Shown: positions 15,710 through 24,915 of the stretch, piece after piece
How the letters are laid out: each line of letters opens with the position of its first letter
How positions within the stretch are numbered: the stretch's first letter is position 1
Source of the DNA: Candidatus Neoruminococcus faecicola
GTDB lineage: Bacteria > Bacillota > Clostridia > Oscillospirales > Ruminococcaceae
DNA length: 56,603 nt
Direction of reading: 5' to 3'
NCBI GenBank assembly: GCA_904398325.1
Contig: CAJFPC010000068.1
Coordinates: 1 to 56,603 of the forward strand
The notes under the pieces: model-generated
What the model was told of the DNA's origin: nothing
Seen by the model: only the letters and a program-made list of their open reading frames with translations
The model's database searches: none
Made by a program: the position numbers and the translations under genes

Positions 15710-16300
15710 ATGACCGCGATGGAAAACGACTATACCCGCCTGATGCAGGAGATCAAGGAGCGGCTGATCTACGCCGGCCTTCTCTGCGAAAAAATCCGCA
15801 CCCAGCAGCAGGTCAGCTGGATGCAGCTCGAATCCTGCTGCCTGCAGGTGCGCAAAATGCTGGAGCTGACCGTCATGGGCTCCCTGGTGGTCAACCGGCC
15901 CGCCTTTGAGAAAATCGGGGAAGATTTTGCTGCCTGCAAAAATATCCGGGTGACGCTGCGGCAGATCCGGCGGCTGAACCCGGAGTTCCTGCCCCAGCCG
16001 GTCCGGGAGGAGCTGACGGAGGACGACTGCGTGCAGCCCATCACCGAAGGGGTGCTTACCGAGGGGCTGATTGAAAAAATCCACAAAAAATGCTCCCGGG
16101 CGCTGCACGCCCCCAATCCCTTCGGGGATGCGGTGGATTACGGCTACTACCTTCAGGAGCTGCCCCAGTGGCTGGAACGGATTTTTCGCACCCTCAAAAG
16201 CCACATCATCGTCTTCCCCGGGATGACAGGCGCTTATTATATCGACCTGGGCGACCCGCATTCCCCCATGACCACCATGACCCTGCTGCGGGCGAAGTGA
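15710..16300 (+). CDS. Uncharacterised 196-residue protein
   Basis: I do not recognise this family. The protein is soluble, mostly helical in its first 120 residues (MENDYTRLMQEIKERLIYAGLLCEKI, then VRKMLELTVMGSLVVN and FAACKNIRVTLRQIRRLNPEFLP). The C-terminal part is more beta-rich, with an IIVFPGMTGAYYIDLG segment near residue 165. Residues 40-80 loosely resemble abortive-infection or toxin-system HEPN-like helices, but no catalytic motif is visible, so no function is claimed. It has an AAGGGGTG ribosome site, TATAAT at 15684-15689 without a good -35, and stands alone on the plus strand, divergent from the pseudouridine synthase. Confidence 0.72.
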   Translation: MTAMENDYTRLMQEIKERLIYAGLLCEKIRTQQQVSWMQLESCCLQVRKMLELTVMGSLVVNRPAFEKIGEDFAACKNIRVTLRQIRRLNPEFLPQPVREELTEDDCVQPITEGVLTEGLIEKIHKKCSRALHAPNPFGDAVDYGYYLQELPQWLERIFRTLKSHIIVFPGMTGAYYIDLGDPHSPMTTMTLLRAK

Positions 16301-16367
16301 CCGCCGGGCACAGCGTCGCTTCATTTCCTGCGCAAGCCCCCGCCTTTCAGGAATGTTATCCCAACGT

Positions 16368-16405
16368 AAAAGCGGGCAGGAAGCGAAAAACTTCCTGCCC
16401 GCTTT
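16368..16405. terminator. Hairpin between convergent genes
   Basis: AAAGCGGGCAGGAAG and CTTCCTGCCCGCTTT form a perfect 15-bp stem around a CGAAAAA-type loop. Only three T follow on either strand, but the position between the unknown plus-strand gene and clpE suggests a bidirectional terminator. Confidence 0.65.
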
Positions 16406-16456
16406 CTGCTGCAACAGATAAAACGGCTGCCTTTCCGGCTTGCTTTTTCTTTCGGC

Positions 16457-18721
16457 TTATTCCACCCGGACAGCCAGCTGGCCGTCCCCGGCGGCGGAGA
16501 CCACCGCTTTGCTGACGGGCTCCTCGCTCTTTTCCACCAAAAGCAGGCAGATGGGGTCCTCCACCTCCTTGCGGATAACGCGGCGGATCTCTCTGGCGCC
16601 GTTCTGGTGAGTGCTGTAGGCCTTGTGGGCCACGGCGGCGAGCACCGCATCGTCATAGCAGAGCTCGATGGCCCGCTCCCGCAGCGGCTCCCGCAGCTCT
16701 TCCATCATCAGGCGGGCGATCTTGGCGAAATCCTGCTCATCCAGGCTGCGGAAAAAGACGATCTCATCCACCCGGGCCAAAAACTCCGGCCGCAAAAATT
16801 CCCGCAGGCCCTTGATGGCGCGGTCCTTGGCGGCCTCGTCCGCCTGGCGGTTGAAGCCCAGGGTGTTCTCCCGAATCTGGCTGCCCGCATTGGAGGTCAT
16901 GACGATCACCGTGTTCTCAAAGGAGACGTTCCTGCCGTGGGCATCGGTGATATGGCCCTCATCCAGAATCTGCAGCAGGATGTTGAGCACGTCCGGGTGG
17001 GCCTTCTCGATCTCGTCGAACAGCACCACCGAATAGGGCCGCCGGCGGACCTTCTCGGTCAGCTGGCCCGCCTCGTCATAGCCCACATAGCCGGGCGGCG
17101 AACCCACCAGGCGGGAGACGGTGTGTTTTTCCATATATTCCGACATATCCAGGCGGATCAGCGGGTCCACGCTGTCAAACAGCGCCTGGGAAAGCACCTT
17201 CACCAGCTCGGTTTTGCCCACGCCGGTGGGCCCCACAAAAATAAAGGAAGCCGGCCTGCGGCGCCCGGAAATCTGGATGCGGCTGCGGCGCACCGCGGCA
17301 GAGACCAGCTCCACCGCCTCATCCTGGCCGATGATCTTGGATTTGAGGGTTTCCTCGATGTGGGCGACCTTTTTTAACTCCCCTTCGCGGATTTTGCTGG
17401 CGGGGATCTTTGTCCACAGCTCCACCACCTTTGCCAGGTCGTCGGCGGTGACGGGCATGCCGATGGCCTCCGGCTCCAGGGCCAGCTGCCGCTCTTTGAG
17501 GCGGGACATTTCCGCCTTTACTCCGGCCAGCTGCTCGTAGTCGATGACATTCTGGGATTCCAGCGCCTCTTCCTGCTCCTTCAATTCGCTCATGCGGCGG
17601 TTGTTGCGGTCGTATTCCGCCAGCTTCTCGTTGCGCAGCGTAGCGCAGGAGCAGGCCTCATCCAGCAGGTCGATGGCCTTATCCGGCAGGTAGCGGTCGT
17701 TGACATACCGCTCGCTGAGCACCACCGCCATGCGCACAATCTCCTCCGAGACGGTGACGCGGTGGTAGCGCTCATAATACTCCTTGATGCCGGAAAGCAC
17801 CTCCACCGCATCCTCGATGGAGGGTTCATCCACAATGATGGGCTGGAAGCGCCGCTCCAGGGCGGCATCCTTCTCAATATTTTTGCGATACTCGTTAAAG
17901 GTGGTGGCGCCGATCACCTGCAGCTGCCCGCGGGAAAGGGCGGGCTTGAAGATGTTGGCCGCATTCATCGAGCCTTCGGAATCGCCGGCCCCCACCAGAT
18001 TATGGATTTCGTCGATAAACAGGATCACGTTTCCCTTGTTTTTGACATCCTCGATGAGGCCCTTGACCCGGCTCTCAAACTGTCCCCGGAACTGGGTGCC
18101 CGCCACCAGGGCGGTCAGATCCAGGATGTAGAGCTCCTTATCCGCCAGGCGGGGCGGCACATCCCCCGAAGCCAGCTTCTGGGCGATGCCCTCGGCGATG
18201 GCGGTTTTGCCCACGCCGGGCTCGCCGATCAGGCAGGGGTTGTTTTTGGTGCGGCGCCCCAGGATCTGCATGGCGCGGTAGATTTCCTTCTCGCGGCCGA
18301 TCACCCGGTCCACCTTGCCCTCCTTCACCTTTTGGGTCAGGTTTTCGCAGTAGTTTTCCAGATATTTATACTTGGCCTTTTTGGCATTCTTGCGGCCTCG
18401 GTCCTTGGGCTCCGAGGGCGCTTCGCCCTGCTCCGCCGGCAGCGGCGTGCCGAAAAAGTTATTCATAAAGGGGAACGGCTGCGCGCCGCCCATTTCAAAA
18501 TCATCGCCGTTCTGCTGCATCACATCCATCAGCTGGTTGTTCATGTTTTCCACATCGTCATCCGAGATGCCCATCTTATCCATCAGCTCCTTGACCTGGG
18601 GGATGCCCAGCTCCTTGGCGCATTTTAAGCACAGGCCCTCGTTGATCGTCTTATCCCCCTCCATCCGGGTGATGAACAAAACCGCCAGCCTCGTCTTGCA
18701 GCGGGAACACATCATATCCAT
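16457..18721 (-). CDS. clpE: ClpE-like ATP-dependent Clp protease ATP-binding subunit with N-terminal zinc finger
   Basis: A 754-residue class I Hsp100 unfoldase that feeds proteins to ClpP. Instead of the ClpC N-domain it starts with a CxxC-N22-CxxC zinc finger (Cys5, Cys8, Cys31, Cys34) like ClpE and McsA. The first AAA+ module has Walker A GEPGVGKT (166-173) and Walker B LFIDE (about 234-238). The second has GPTGVGKT (497-504) and VVLFDE (565-570). An LGF tripeptide at 621-623 matches the ClpP-docking loop. The linker between modules is short, coiled-coil and charged. A Gln/Asp-rich spacer (about 55-110) follows the finger. No McsA, McsB or CtsR gene is adjacent. Confidence 0.9.
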   Translation of the reverse strand: MDMMCSRCKTRLAVLFITRMEGDKTINEGLCLKCAKELGIPQVKELMDKMGISDDDVENMNNQLMDVMQQNGDDFEMGGAQPFPFMNNFFGTPLPAEQGEAPSEPKDRGRKNAKKAKYKYLENYCENLTQKVKEGKVDRVIGREKEIYRAMQILGRRTKNNPCLIGEPGVGKTAIAEGIAQKLASGDVPPRLADKELYILDLTALVAGTQFRGQFESRVKGLIEDVKNKGNVILFIDEIHNLVGAGDSEGSMNAANIFKPALSRGQLQVIGATTFNEYRKNIEKDAALERRFQPIIVDEPSIEDAVEVLSGIKEYYERYHRVTVSEEIVRMAVVLSERYVNDRYLPDKAIDLLDEACSCATLRNEKLAEYDRNNRRMSELKEQEEALESQNVIDYEQLAGVKAEMSRLKERQLALEPEAIGMPVTADDLAKVVELWTKIPASKIREGELKKVAHIEETLKSKIIGQDEAVELVSAAVRRSRIQISGRRRPASFIFVGPTGVGKTELVKVLSQALFDSVDPLIRLDMSEYMEKHTVSRLVGSPPGYVGYDEAGQLTEKVRRRPYSVVLFDEIEKAHPDVLNILLQILDEGHITDAHGRNVSFENTVIVMTSNAGSQIRENTLGFNRQADEAAKDRAIKGLREFLRPEFLARVDEIVFFRSLDEQDFAKIARLMMEELREPLRERAIELCYDDAVLAAVAHKAYSTHQNGAREIRRVIRKEVEDPICLLLVEKSEEPVSKAVVSAAGDGQLAVRVE

Positions 18722-18762
18722 CGTTACACACCTCGATCCTTCACTGCGGAAGTATACTAAAA

Positions 18763-18797
18763 TTATATGAATATTTTATGGCAAAATTTTCATATAA
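18763..18797 (-). promoter_or_regulatory. AT-rich inverted repeat upstream of clpE
   Basis: Fifteen-base arms with one mismatch (TTATATGAA-T-ATTTT and AAAAT-T-TTCATATAA) surround a 5-nt loop between cvpA and clpE. A TATACT -10-like hexamer lies just downstream on the minus strand (18756-18751), but no good -35 is present at 17 nt. It is a candidate operator for stress control of clpE or a weak AT-rich terminator of the cvpA unit. No CIRCE or CtsR heptamer repeats were seen. Confidence 0.45.
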
Positions 18798-18806
18798 CCT
18801 TAAATT

Positions 18807-19520
18807 TTACGCATCCTCCCCCAAAACCAGCGCCGATAAATCCAGCTGCTCCACTGCGCGCATGACATAGCTCTGCTGCAGGCTGCCGGGGTCCAGCCAC
18901 TCCACCTGGGGATAGGCCGCCTGGGCCATGCCGGCCAGCAGCACTGCCAGACCGGCCACGATCAGCACACCCTGCACCGTGCCGAACACGGCGCCCAGCA
19001 CCTGGTTGAGCCGCCCCACCACCGGCAGATAGCGCACCCCGGTAAACAGTTTGGCCAGCAGGCCGCACAAAATACCGAAAATGCAAAATAATACAAAAAA
19101 ACAGAATGCCCGCAGCACCATGACCATCAGCGGCTCCACCACCATGGCGCTGATCAGCTGCGCAGCGGCATCGGTGGTCTGGCCCACCACCTCCTGGGGC
19201 AGGCTGCTCAAATCTATCGGATAGCTGCCCAGCGCCGACTGGATCAGCTGGGAAAGGCTGTCCACCTCGGTGACAATATCGCCGTAATGCTCCGCCAGCG
19301 CCTGGCTGATGCGCAGAGTGACGCCATTCTCAAAAAAACTGCGGTAAAGATAGATCGCCAGCGGCGTGCTCAGCAGCAGCGCCCCCAAAAAGGAGAGCAC
19401 CGTCCCCACCAGCTTGATGACAGAAGTAATCAGCCCCCGGTGGGCCGAGATCAAAATAAAAAGGATGACAATTGCCAGGGCGGCCCCATCTACCAGATAG
19501 GGCAGATATTCTGCTGTCAT
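18807..19520 (-). CDS. CvpA-family membrane protein
   Basis: A 237-residue integral membrane protein with the CvpA/colicin-V-production fold: an N-terminal helix (LVDGAALAIVILFILISAHRGLITSVIKLVGTVLSF holds the typical RG loop), a hairpin helix, then two helices after residue 130 (VMVLRAFCFFVLFCIFGILCGLLAKLF and VFGTVQGVLIVAGLAVLLAG). Members of the family have ill-defined envelope functions. AAGGAGG precedes the ATG. It is the last gene before clpE, 24 nt after the DUF5711 gene. Confidence 0.85.
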   Translation of the reverse strand: MTAEYLPYLVDGAALAIVILFILISAHRGLITSVIKLVGTVLSFLGALLLSTPLAIYLYRSFFENGVTLRISQALAEHYGDIVTEVDSLSQLIQSALGSYPIDLSSLPQEVVGQTTDAAAQLISAMVVEPLMVMVLRAFCFFVLFCIFGILCGLLAKLFTGVRYLPVVGRLNQVLGAVFGTVQGVLIVAGLAVLLAGMAQAAYPQVEWLDPGSLQQSYVMRAVEQLDLSALVLGEDA

Positions 19521-19544
19521 GCGTCGCTTTCCTCCTTTCCCGGG

Positions 19545-20723
19545 CTATTCCTCCTGAGAAGAGCTGGCCCGGATCTCTTCAATGGTATCCGAAGTCTGAT
19601 AATAAAGATTGCCGGCCAGGGGGGCAAAATCCTCCAGATCTGACACCGGGTAGCTGGCTGCAGCACCCGACTGGCCGTAAGCATAAGCATAAATGGCGTC
19701 TGCGGACGCCAGATAAATGCTGCCGCGCTCGGTTTTTACCGACTGCACCCCATGGGTCAGCTGCTGCAGGGAAGAGACGCGCCCGCTGTCGGTGATGGTC
19801 ACCATGGAATACTCCTGCCGGCCGATCTGGGACTGGGTGACCACCGCCATCCCCTGGCTGCCGGTATCAAAATACGCCAGCTGAAGCCTGCCGTAGCGGT
19901 ATTCCCCCAGCTGCCTGCCGGAACCGGAAAGCACATAGGCCCCCTGGTCGCTGACCACAGCGATGCTGCCGTTCTCCATATAATCCACCTGGACGATCAT
20001 CTCCCCGGGATAGTCCACCGTGGCCACCGGCTCCTCCTGGGTCAGGTCGAAGATCATCACCTGGCTGACCAGCATCCCCTCCTGCGCATTGAGGGTAGCG
20101 ATGGCCATATGCCCCCCGGAAGGGAGCAGCGCCGCCGACTGGATCAGATCGTCTGCGCTCATCCAGGCGTAAATTTCCCTCTGGTTGGAATCGTATACCG
20201 TCACCTTTGCAGCAAAGCCGCTGGCGTCGGTTACCACCGCGAAGGTGCCGTCGGCGCTGACATCGGCGGAAATGATGGTATCCTCCAAATTGCTCTCATA
20301 GATCGTCTGGGCGGCGGTGCGCAGCATCAGGCCGTGGCCGCCCCGGTCATAAAGGAGCAGCCGGCCATCCTGTGTCTCTGCCGTCGGGTTGGTATAGCGG
20401 TGCTGGGCGCTGCTGACGGTTTTTCCCTGGCGGGAATAGACGTAAAGGTTGGTGTCGTTGAGCAGGTAAAAATCGCTGCCGACCACCCCCATCTCCTGGG
20501 TCTGGCCGCCGGGGCTCTCCAGCGGGAAGCCGGGGCCGCTGCCGAAGCTGTGGATGAAATCATCCGCCGCATACCGCAGATCCCGCACCAGGCTGCTGTC
20601 TTTTAACCAAAAAAAGGCCGCAACCGCCAGAGCCATCACAAAGAGGATGGCCAGCCGCTTGAGCCTGTTTTTGCGCATGCGCTTTTTTCGGGCCTTTTCA
20701 AAATCCGCGATCCGCTGACTCAA
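19545..20723 (-). CDS. DUF5711-family membrane-anchored beta-propeller-like protein
   Basis: A 392-residue protein with a basic N-terminus (KARKKRMRKNRLKRL), one membrane helix (about residues 27-43) and a long extracellular domain made of repeated WD/PQQ-like strands such as LLLYDRGGHGLMLRT, TFAVVTDASGFAAKVTVYD and SIAVVSDQGAYVLSGSG. This matches the DUF5711 family of Clostridia, of unknown function. The start is TTG at 20723, preceded by GGGAGG at 7 nt and overlapping the truA stop as TTGA, so the two genes are translationally coupled. Confidence 0.83.
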   Translation of the reverse strand: MSQRIADFEKARKKRMRKNRLKRLAILFVMALAVAAFFWLKDSSLVRDLRYAADDFIHSFGSGPGFPLESPGGQTQEMGVVGSDFYLLNDTNLYVYSRQGKTVSSAQHRYTNPTAETQDGRLLLYDRGGHGLMLRTAAQTIYESNLEDTIISADVSADGTFAVVTDASGFAAKVTVYDSNQREIYAWMSADDLIQSAALLPSGGHMAIATLNAQEGMLVSQVMIFDLTQEEPVATVDYPGEMIVQVDYMENGSIAVVSDQGAYVLSGSGRQLGEYRYGRLQLAYFDTGSQGMAVVTQSQIGRQEYSMVTITDSGRVSSLQQLTHGVQSVKTERGSIYLASADAIYAYAYGQSGAAASYPVSDLEDFAPLAGNLYYQTSDTIEEIRASSSQEE

Positions 20724-21472
20724 CCCAGCGCCTCCCTATCATAAAAAACTTCGTCCAGATAAAGCCCCTCCGGCGGCAGCGTGATGCCCGCCCGGGCACG
20801 GTCCCGGGAGGACAGGATGGCCGGGATGCCGTCCGGCGGGATTTTGCCCTGGGTGACATAAAGCAGCGTCCCCGCCATGATGCGCACCATATTGTAGAGA
20901 AACCCGTCGCCACAGACGGAAAAGAGAACCAGGTTCCCCTCTCTGGTGACGGAACAATCGTAAATGGTGCGCACCTTATCCTTGACCTGCGCCCCCGCTG
21001 CGCAAAAGGCGGTGAAATCATGAGTGCCGATAAAATCCCTCGCAGCCCGGTCTGCCAGCCCTTCGTCGATGGGATAAGGGCACTGCCAGGCCATATCCAC
21101 CAAAAAAGGGTCCTTGACCCGGCTGTTGAGTATCTGGTAGACATACCGCTTGCCCCGGCAGGAAAACCGGGCGTGGAACGCCTCCGGCACCTGGCGGCAG
21201 CTTTTGACCGCGATATCCGCCGGCAGGTTGGCGTTCATCGCCCGCACGGCGGCGTCGCAGTCGATGGTGCTTTCCGTATGGAAATTGATGCAGAAATTCC
21301 TGGCGTGCACCCCGGCGTCGGTGCGGGAACAGCCGTAAATGGTGATCCCTTTGCCGAAGATGCGGCCCACCGCCTGGCGGAGCATGCCCTCCACCGTGAC
21401 GCCGTTTTTCTGCAGCTGATAGCCGTGATAGTGGGCCCCGTTATAGCTGATGAACATGGCCAGATTCCGCAC
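20720..21472 (-). CDS. truA: tRNA pseudouridine(38-40) synthase TruA
   Basis: TruA converts U38-U40 in the tRNA anticodon arm to pseudouridine. From GTG 21472, with AAGGAGG 8 nt upstream, the protein has 250 residues, as usual. The catalytic motif GCSRTDAGVHA lies near residue 50, with the invariant Asp. The MFISYNGAHYHGYQLQ start and FLYNMVRIMAGTLLYV helix near residue 200 are diagnostic. It follows the ECF transporter genes, a common Firmicutes arrangement (ecfA1-ecfA2-ecfT-truA). Confidence 0.95.
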   Translation of the reverse strand: MRNLAMFISYNGAHYHGYQLQKNGVTVEGMLRQAVGRIFGKGITIYGCSRTDAGVHARNFCINFHTESTIDCDAAVRAMNANLPADIAVKSCRQVPEAFHARFSCRGKRYVYQILNSRVKDPFLVDMAWQCPYPIDEGLADRAARDFIGTHDFTAFCAAGAQVKDKVRTIYDCSVTREGNLVLFSVCGDGFLYNMVRIMAGTLLYVTQGKIPPDGIPAILSSRDRARAGITLPPEGLYLDEVFYDREALG

Positions 21473-21498
21473 AGGGCACACCTCCTTGGCCGGCTTTT

Positions 21499-22311
21499 TT
21501 AAAAAGGCATGGGCAGATAAAGGTTCAGCAGGATGACCCCCGCCGCCAGCGCACAGAACACCAGCGCCGCCGCAATATCCACCCCGCCCAGCTTCAGCTG
21601 CTTCATGCGGGTGCGGCCCTCGCCGCCGCGGTAGCAGCGGCATTCCATGGCCAGGGCCAGCTCATCCGCCCGGCGGAACGCCGAAATAAACAGCGGAATG
21701 AGAATGGGGATCAGCGCCCGGGCCCGCTGCATCAGGCCGCCGCTTTCCAGGTCGGCGCCGCGGGCCTTCTGGGCGGACATGATCTTGTCCGTCTCCTCGA
21801 TCAGCGTAGGGATAAAGCGCAGGGCGATGGTCATCATCATGGCCAGCTCATGCACAGGGAATTTGAGCTTCGCCAGCGGGCTCATCAGCCGCTCGATGGC
21901 GTCGGTGAGCACGATGGGCGAGGTGGTGTAGGTCAGCAGTGAGGTTCCGGCGATCAGGGCGATGATGCGCACCGCCATCAAAAAGGCGGTCCACAGGCCC
22001 TCTTTGGTGATGGAAAGGAAGCCCAGCTTCCAGATCACCTCGCCGTCGATAAACAGCATGTTGAGCAGGGCGGTGAAGATCACAATGGGGATCACCGGCT
22101 TAATGCCGCGGAAAACCATTTTGCCCGGAATTTTCGCAATGCGGTACAGCACCGCCAGAAAAACCACGCTCATGCCGATGGTCACCAGCGTGGAGGCCAT
22201 GAACAGCAGCACGATATACACGATGGTGAGGATGATCTTCATGCGGGGGTCCATCCGGTGCAGAAAGGACTGGCCGGGAAAATACTGCCCGATGGTGATA
22301 TCCTTAAGCAT
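21499..22311 (-). CDS. ecfT: Energy-coupling factor transporter transmembrane protein EcfT
   Basis: The T component that couples two ATPases to exchangeable substrate-capture (S) proteins for vitamins or metal ions. It has 270 residues. Hydrophobic helices fill residues 25-130 and the last 25 residues. The cytoplasmic coupling helices carry the two A-R-G type motifs, AQKARGADLE near residue 185 and CRCYRGGEGRTR near 228. It overlaps ecfA2 by 8 nt. No S-component gene is present, so this is the general (group II) module. Confidence 0.95.
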   Translation of the reverse strand: MLKDITIGQYFPGQSFLHRMDPRMKIILTIVYIVLLFMASTLVTIGMSVVFLAVLYRIAKIPGKMVFRGIKPVIPIVIFTALLNMLFIDGEVIWKLGFLSITKEGLWTAFLMAVRIIALIAGTSLLTYTTSPIVLTDAIERLMSPLAKLKFPVHELAMMMTIALRFIPTLIEETDKIMSAQKARGADLESGGLMQRARALIPILIPLFISAFRRADELALAMECRCYRGGEGRTRMKQLKLGGVDIAAALVFCALAAGVILLNLYLPMPF

Positions 22312-23176
22312 GGTAGCCCCTCCCTTCCAGCAGGTCCTCGATCTCGTTTAGGGCATATTGCATGGTGTAGGTGTTGGGGTTGACCGCAAAGCCCTGCTCC
22401 GCCAGGGCGGTAAACACCCGGGAAAGCTGCGGCACCGCCAGGCCCATCCGGCTCAGCTCCTCCGCATGCTTAAAGACCCGGTGGGTCTCGTCATACAAAA
22501 ACAGGTGGGAGCGGTTCATCACCAGCACCTTGGTGGCGTATTTGGCCACATCCTCCATGCTGTGGGAGACCAGCAGCACCGTATTGCCCCGGTGGCGGTG
22601 GTATTCCTTCAGCTGGCCCAGGATGCGGTCGCGGCCGCGGGGGTCCAGCCCGGCGGTGGGCTCGTCCAGGATCAGCACCTCCGGGTCCATGGCGATCACC
22701 CCGGCGATGGCCACCCGGCGCTTCTGCCCGCCGGAAAGCTCAAAGGGGGATTTTTCCAGAATTTCCTCCGGCAGATCCACAAACTGCGCGGCCATGCGCA
22801 CCCGGTCCTGGATCTCCGCCTCCGAAAGGCCCATGTTCCGCGGGCCGAAGGCGATATCCTTGGCGACGGTATCTTCAAACAGCTGGTACTCCGGGTACTG
22901 GAACACCAGCCCCACCCGGAAGCGGAACTGCCGAATCTTGCTTTTATCCGCCCAGAGGTCCTGCCCGTCGATGTACACCTTGCCGGAGGTGGGCTCCAGC
23001 AGGCCGTTGAGATGCTGGATCAGGGTGGATTTGCCCGAGCCGGTGTGGCCGATGACGCCCACAAACTCGCCGGCTTCAATCTCCAGGTTCACATGGTCCA
23101 CCGCAGCCTTTTCAAAGGGCGTGCCCTGGGAATAAATATAGGTCAGGTCCTCGGTTTTAATGATCGGCATCGACAT
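22304..23176 (-). CDS. ecfA2: Energy-coupling factor ATPase EcfA2
   Basis: A 290-residue ATPase. Walker [10 protein letters not shown] is at about residues 43-51, the Q-loop at [15 protein letters not shown], signature [17 protein letters not shown], Walker [18 protein letters not shown] and an H-loop VSHSMEDV. The [12 protein letters not shown]-loop and the C-terminal extension distinguish EcfA2 from EcfA1. The start overlaps the end of ecfA1 by 20 nt, so the two are coupled and expected to form the heterodimer. Confidence 0.95.
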   Translation of the reverse strand: MSMPIIKTEDLTYIYSQGTPFEKAAVDHVNLEIEAGEFVGVIGHTGSGKSTLIQHLNGLLEPTSGKVYIDGQDLWADKSKIRQFRFRVGLVFQYPEYQLFEDTVAKDIAFGPRNMGLSEAEIQDRVRMAAQFVDLPEEILEKSPFELSGGQKRRVAIAGVIAMDPEVLILDEPTAGLDPRGRDRILGQLKEYHRHRGNTVLLVSHSMEDVAKYATKVLVMNRSHLFLYDETHRVFKHAEELSRMGLAVPQLSRVFTALAEQGFAVNPNTYTMQYALNEIEDLLEGRGYHA

Positions 23177-24023
23177 TCTGCTCCTTTAAAAATCTCGCCA
23201 GCTCCTCGGCGCATTCATCCTCAAAAATCACATCCTGCCGCAGCTGGTAGCCCTTCTGGCGCAGATGGTAGATCAGCTCGGTGGCGGCGGGCACATCCAG
23301 CCCCACGGATTTTAGCCGCTCCACCTGGGAGAAAACCTCCCGGGGGACGCCGTCCATCAAGATTTTACCATCATCCATCACCACAACCCTGTCGCATCTG
23401 GCCGCTTCATCCATATAATGGGTGATCAGCACCGACGTGATGCCGAACTGCTCGTTGAGCTTGCGGATGGTGCGCATCACCTCGCTGCGGCCGCGGGGAT
23501 CCAGCATGGCGGTGGGCTCGTCCAGCACAATGCACTTGGGGCGCATGGCGACGATGCCCGCAATGGCCACCCGCTGCTTCTGCCCGCCGGAAAGCTGGTG
23601 AGGCGCGTGCATGCGGTATTCGTACATGCCCACCTCCTGGAGGGCCTCATCCACCCGCCGGCGGATCTCCGCCGGGTCGACGCCCATATTCTCCAAAGCG
23701 AAGGCCACATCCTCCTCCACAATGGTGGCGACGATCTGGTTGTCCGGGTTCTGGAAGACCATACCCACCGTCTGCCGGATGTCGAACAGGCGCTGGGGAT
23801 CCTTGGTATCGATGCCGTCCACATACACGGTGCCGCCGCTGGGCAGCAGGATCGCGTTGAAGTGCTTGGCCAGCGTGCTCTTGCCGGAGCCGTTATGGCC
23901 CAGCACCGCCACCATCTGCCCCTTGGGGATGTCGAGATCCAGCAGGTGCAGCACCTCATGGCTCTCGCCCTCGTCGTTCTGATAGCAGAAGGTCACCTGC
24001 TGGGCTGAAATAATCTGTTCCAT
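23157..24023 (-). CDS. ecfA1: Energy-coupling factor ATPase EcfA1
   Basis: A 288-residue ATPase. Walker [10 protein letters not shown] near residue 42, Q-loop [21 protein letters not shown], signature [17 protein letters not shown], Walker [17 protein letters not shown] and H-loop ITHYMDEA. The [23 protein letters not shown] stretch is characteristic of EcfA1. GGAGG precedes the ATG. It is the first of the ECF genes and starts 2 nt after the methyltransferase ends. Confidence 0.95.
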   Translation of the reverse strand: MEQIISAQQVTFCYQNDEGESHEVLHLLDLDIPKGQMVAVLGHNGSGKSTLAKHFNAILLPSGGTVYVDGIDTKDPQRLFDIRQTVGMVFQNPDNQIVATIVEEDVAFALENMGVDPAEIRRRVDEALQEVGMYEYRMHAPHQLSGGQKQRVAIAGIVAMRPKCIVLDEPTAMLDPRGRSEVMRTIRKLNEQFGITSVLITHYMDEAARCDRVVVMDDGKILMDGVPREVFSQVERLKSVGLDVPAATELIYHLRQKGYQLRQDVIFEDECAEELARFLKEQNVDADH

Positions 24024-24024
24024 A

Positions 24025-24915
24025 TTATGCCTCCTCTCCCCCTGCGGCGTTTTGCTCCCCCTGCCAGATGGCGGTGCTGCCGCAGGGCAGCACCAGGCCG
24101 GTCTCTGAAACCGGCAGGCCGATCTCGGAGGAGGAGACCTGCCCGCCCAGCCGGCGGCGGATCACCACCGCCAGTATATACTCCATCACCGAGGGGCTCA
24201 GCCCCGTGGTGTAAGAATTCAATAAAAAGAACAGCGCATCCGGCGCCAGCAGCCGGGCGGTCAGCTCAATGAGGTCATAGATCTGATCCTCCAGCTTCCA
24301 CACCTCGCCGGTGGGCCCCCTGCCGTAGGAGGGCGGGTCCATGACGATGCCGTCATAATGACGGCCCCGGCGGATCTCCCGCTCCACAAACTTGCGGCAG
24401 TCATCCACAATCCAGCGGATAGGCCGCTCTTCCAGGCCGGAAAGCCGGGCGTTCTCCCTGGCCCACTGCACCATGCCCTTGGAGGCGTCCACATGGCAGA
24501 CCTGCGCGCCCGCCTGGGCCAGGGCCAGCGTGGCCCCGCCGGTATAGGCGAACAGGTTGAGCACGCTGACCGGCCTGCCCGCCGCAGCGACCCTGGCGGC
24601 CATCCAGTCCCAGTTGACCGCCTGCTCAGGGAACAGCCCCGTGTGCTTAAAGCCGGTGGGCCGGATAGAAAAGCGCAGCCCGTGATAGCCAATCTGCCAT
24701 TCCTTCTGCTTTAGGGTGCGGTTTTCCCAGTGGCCGCCCCCTGAACTGGAACGCCGGTAATGGGCGGCGGCCTGCTGCCAGAGGCTGCCGCGGGGGGTGT
24801 GCCAGATCACCTGTGGGTCCGGCCGCGCCAGGATGACGTCGCCCCAGCGCTCCAGCTTCTCGCCGGAGGAAGTATCCAAAATCTCAAAATCCTGCCATCG
24901 GTCCGCCACTCTCAT
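24025..24915 (-). CDS. Class I SAM-dependent methyltransferase (RlmI/RlmK-like)
   Basis: A 296-residue methyltransferase of the Methyltrans_SAM group that includes 23S rRNA cytosine C5/guanine methylases. The SAM motif [20 protein letters not shown] is near residues 118-137, followed by [17 protein letters not shown]. The catalytic-type motif [12 protein letters not shown] is near residue 190. It lacks the N-terminal PUA domain of RlmI, consistent with the shorter members of the family. The ATG directly abuts the glmM stop codon. The precise target base is not known. Confidence 0.85.
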   Translation of the reverse strand: MRVADRWQDFEILDTSSGEKLERWGDVILARPDPQVIWHTPRGSLWQQAAAHYRRSSSGGGHWENRTLKQKEWQIGYHGLRFSIRPTGFKHTGLFPEQAVNWDWMAARVAAAGRPVSVLNLFAYTGGATLALAQAGAQVCHVDASKGMVQWARENARLSGLEERPIRWIVDDCRKFVEREIRRGRHYDGIVMDPPSYGRGPTGEVWKLEDQIYDLIELTARLLAPDALFFLLNSYTTGLSPSVMEYILAVVIRRRLGGQVSSSEIGLPVSETGLVLPCGSTAIWQGEQNAAGGEEA

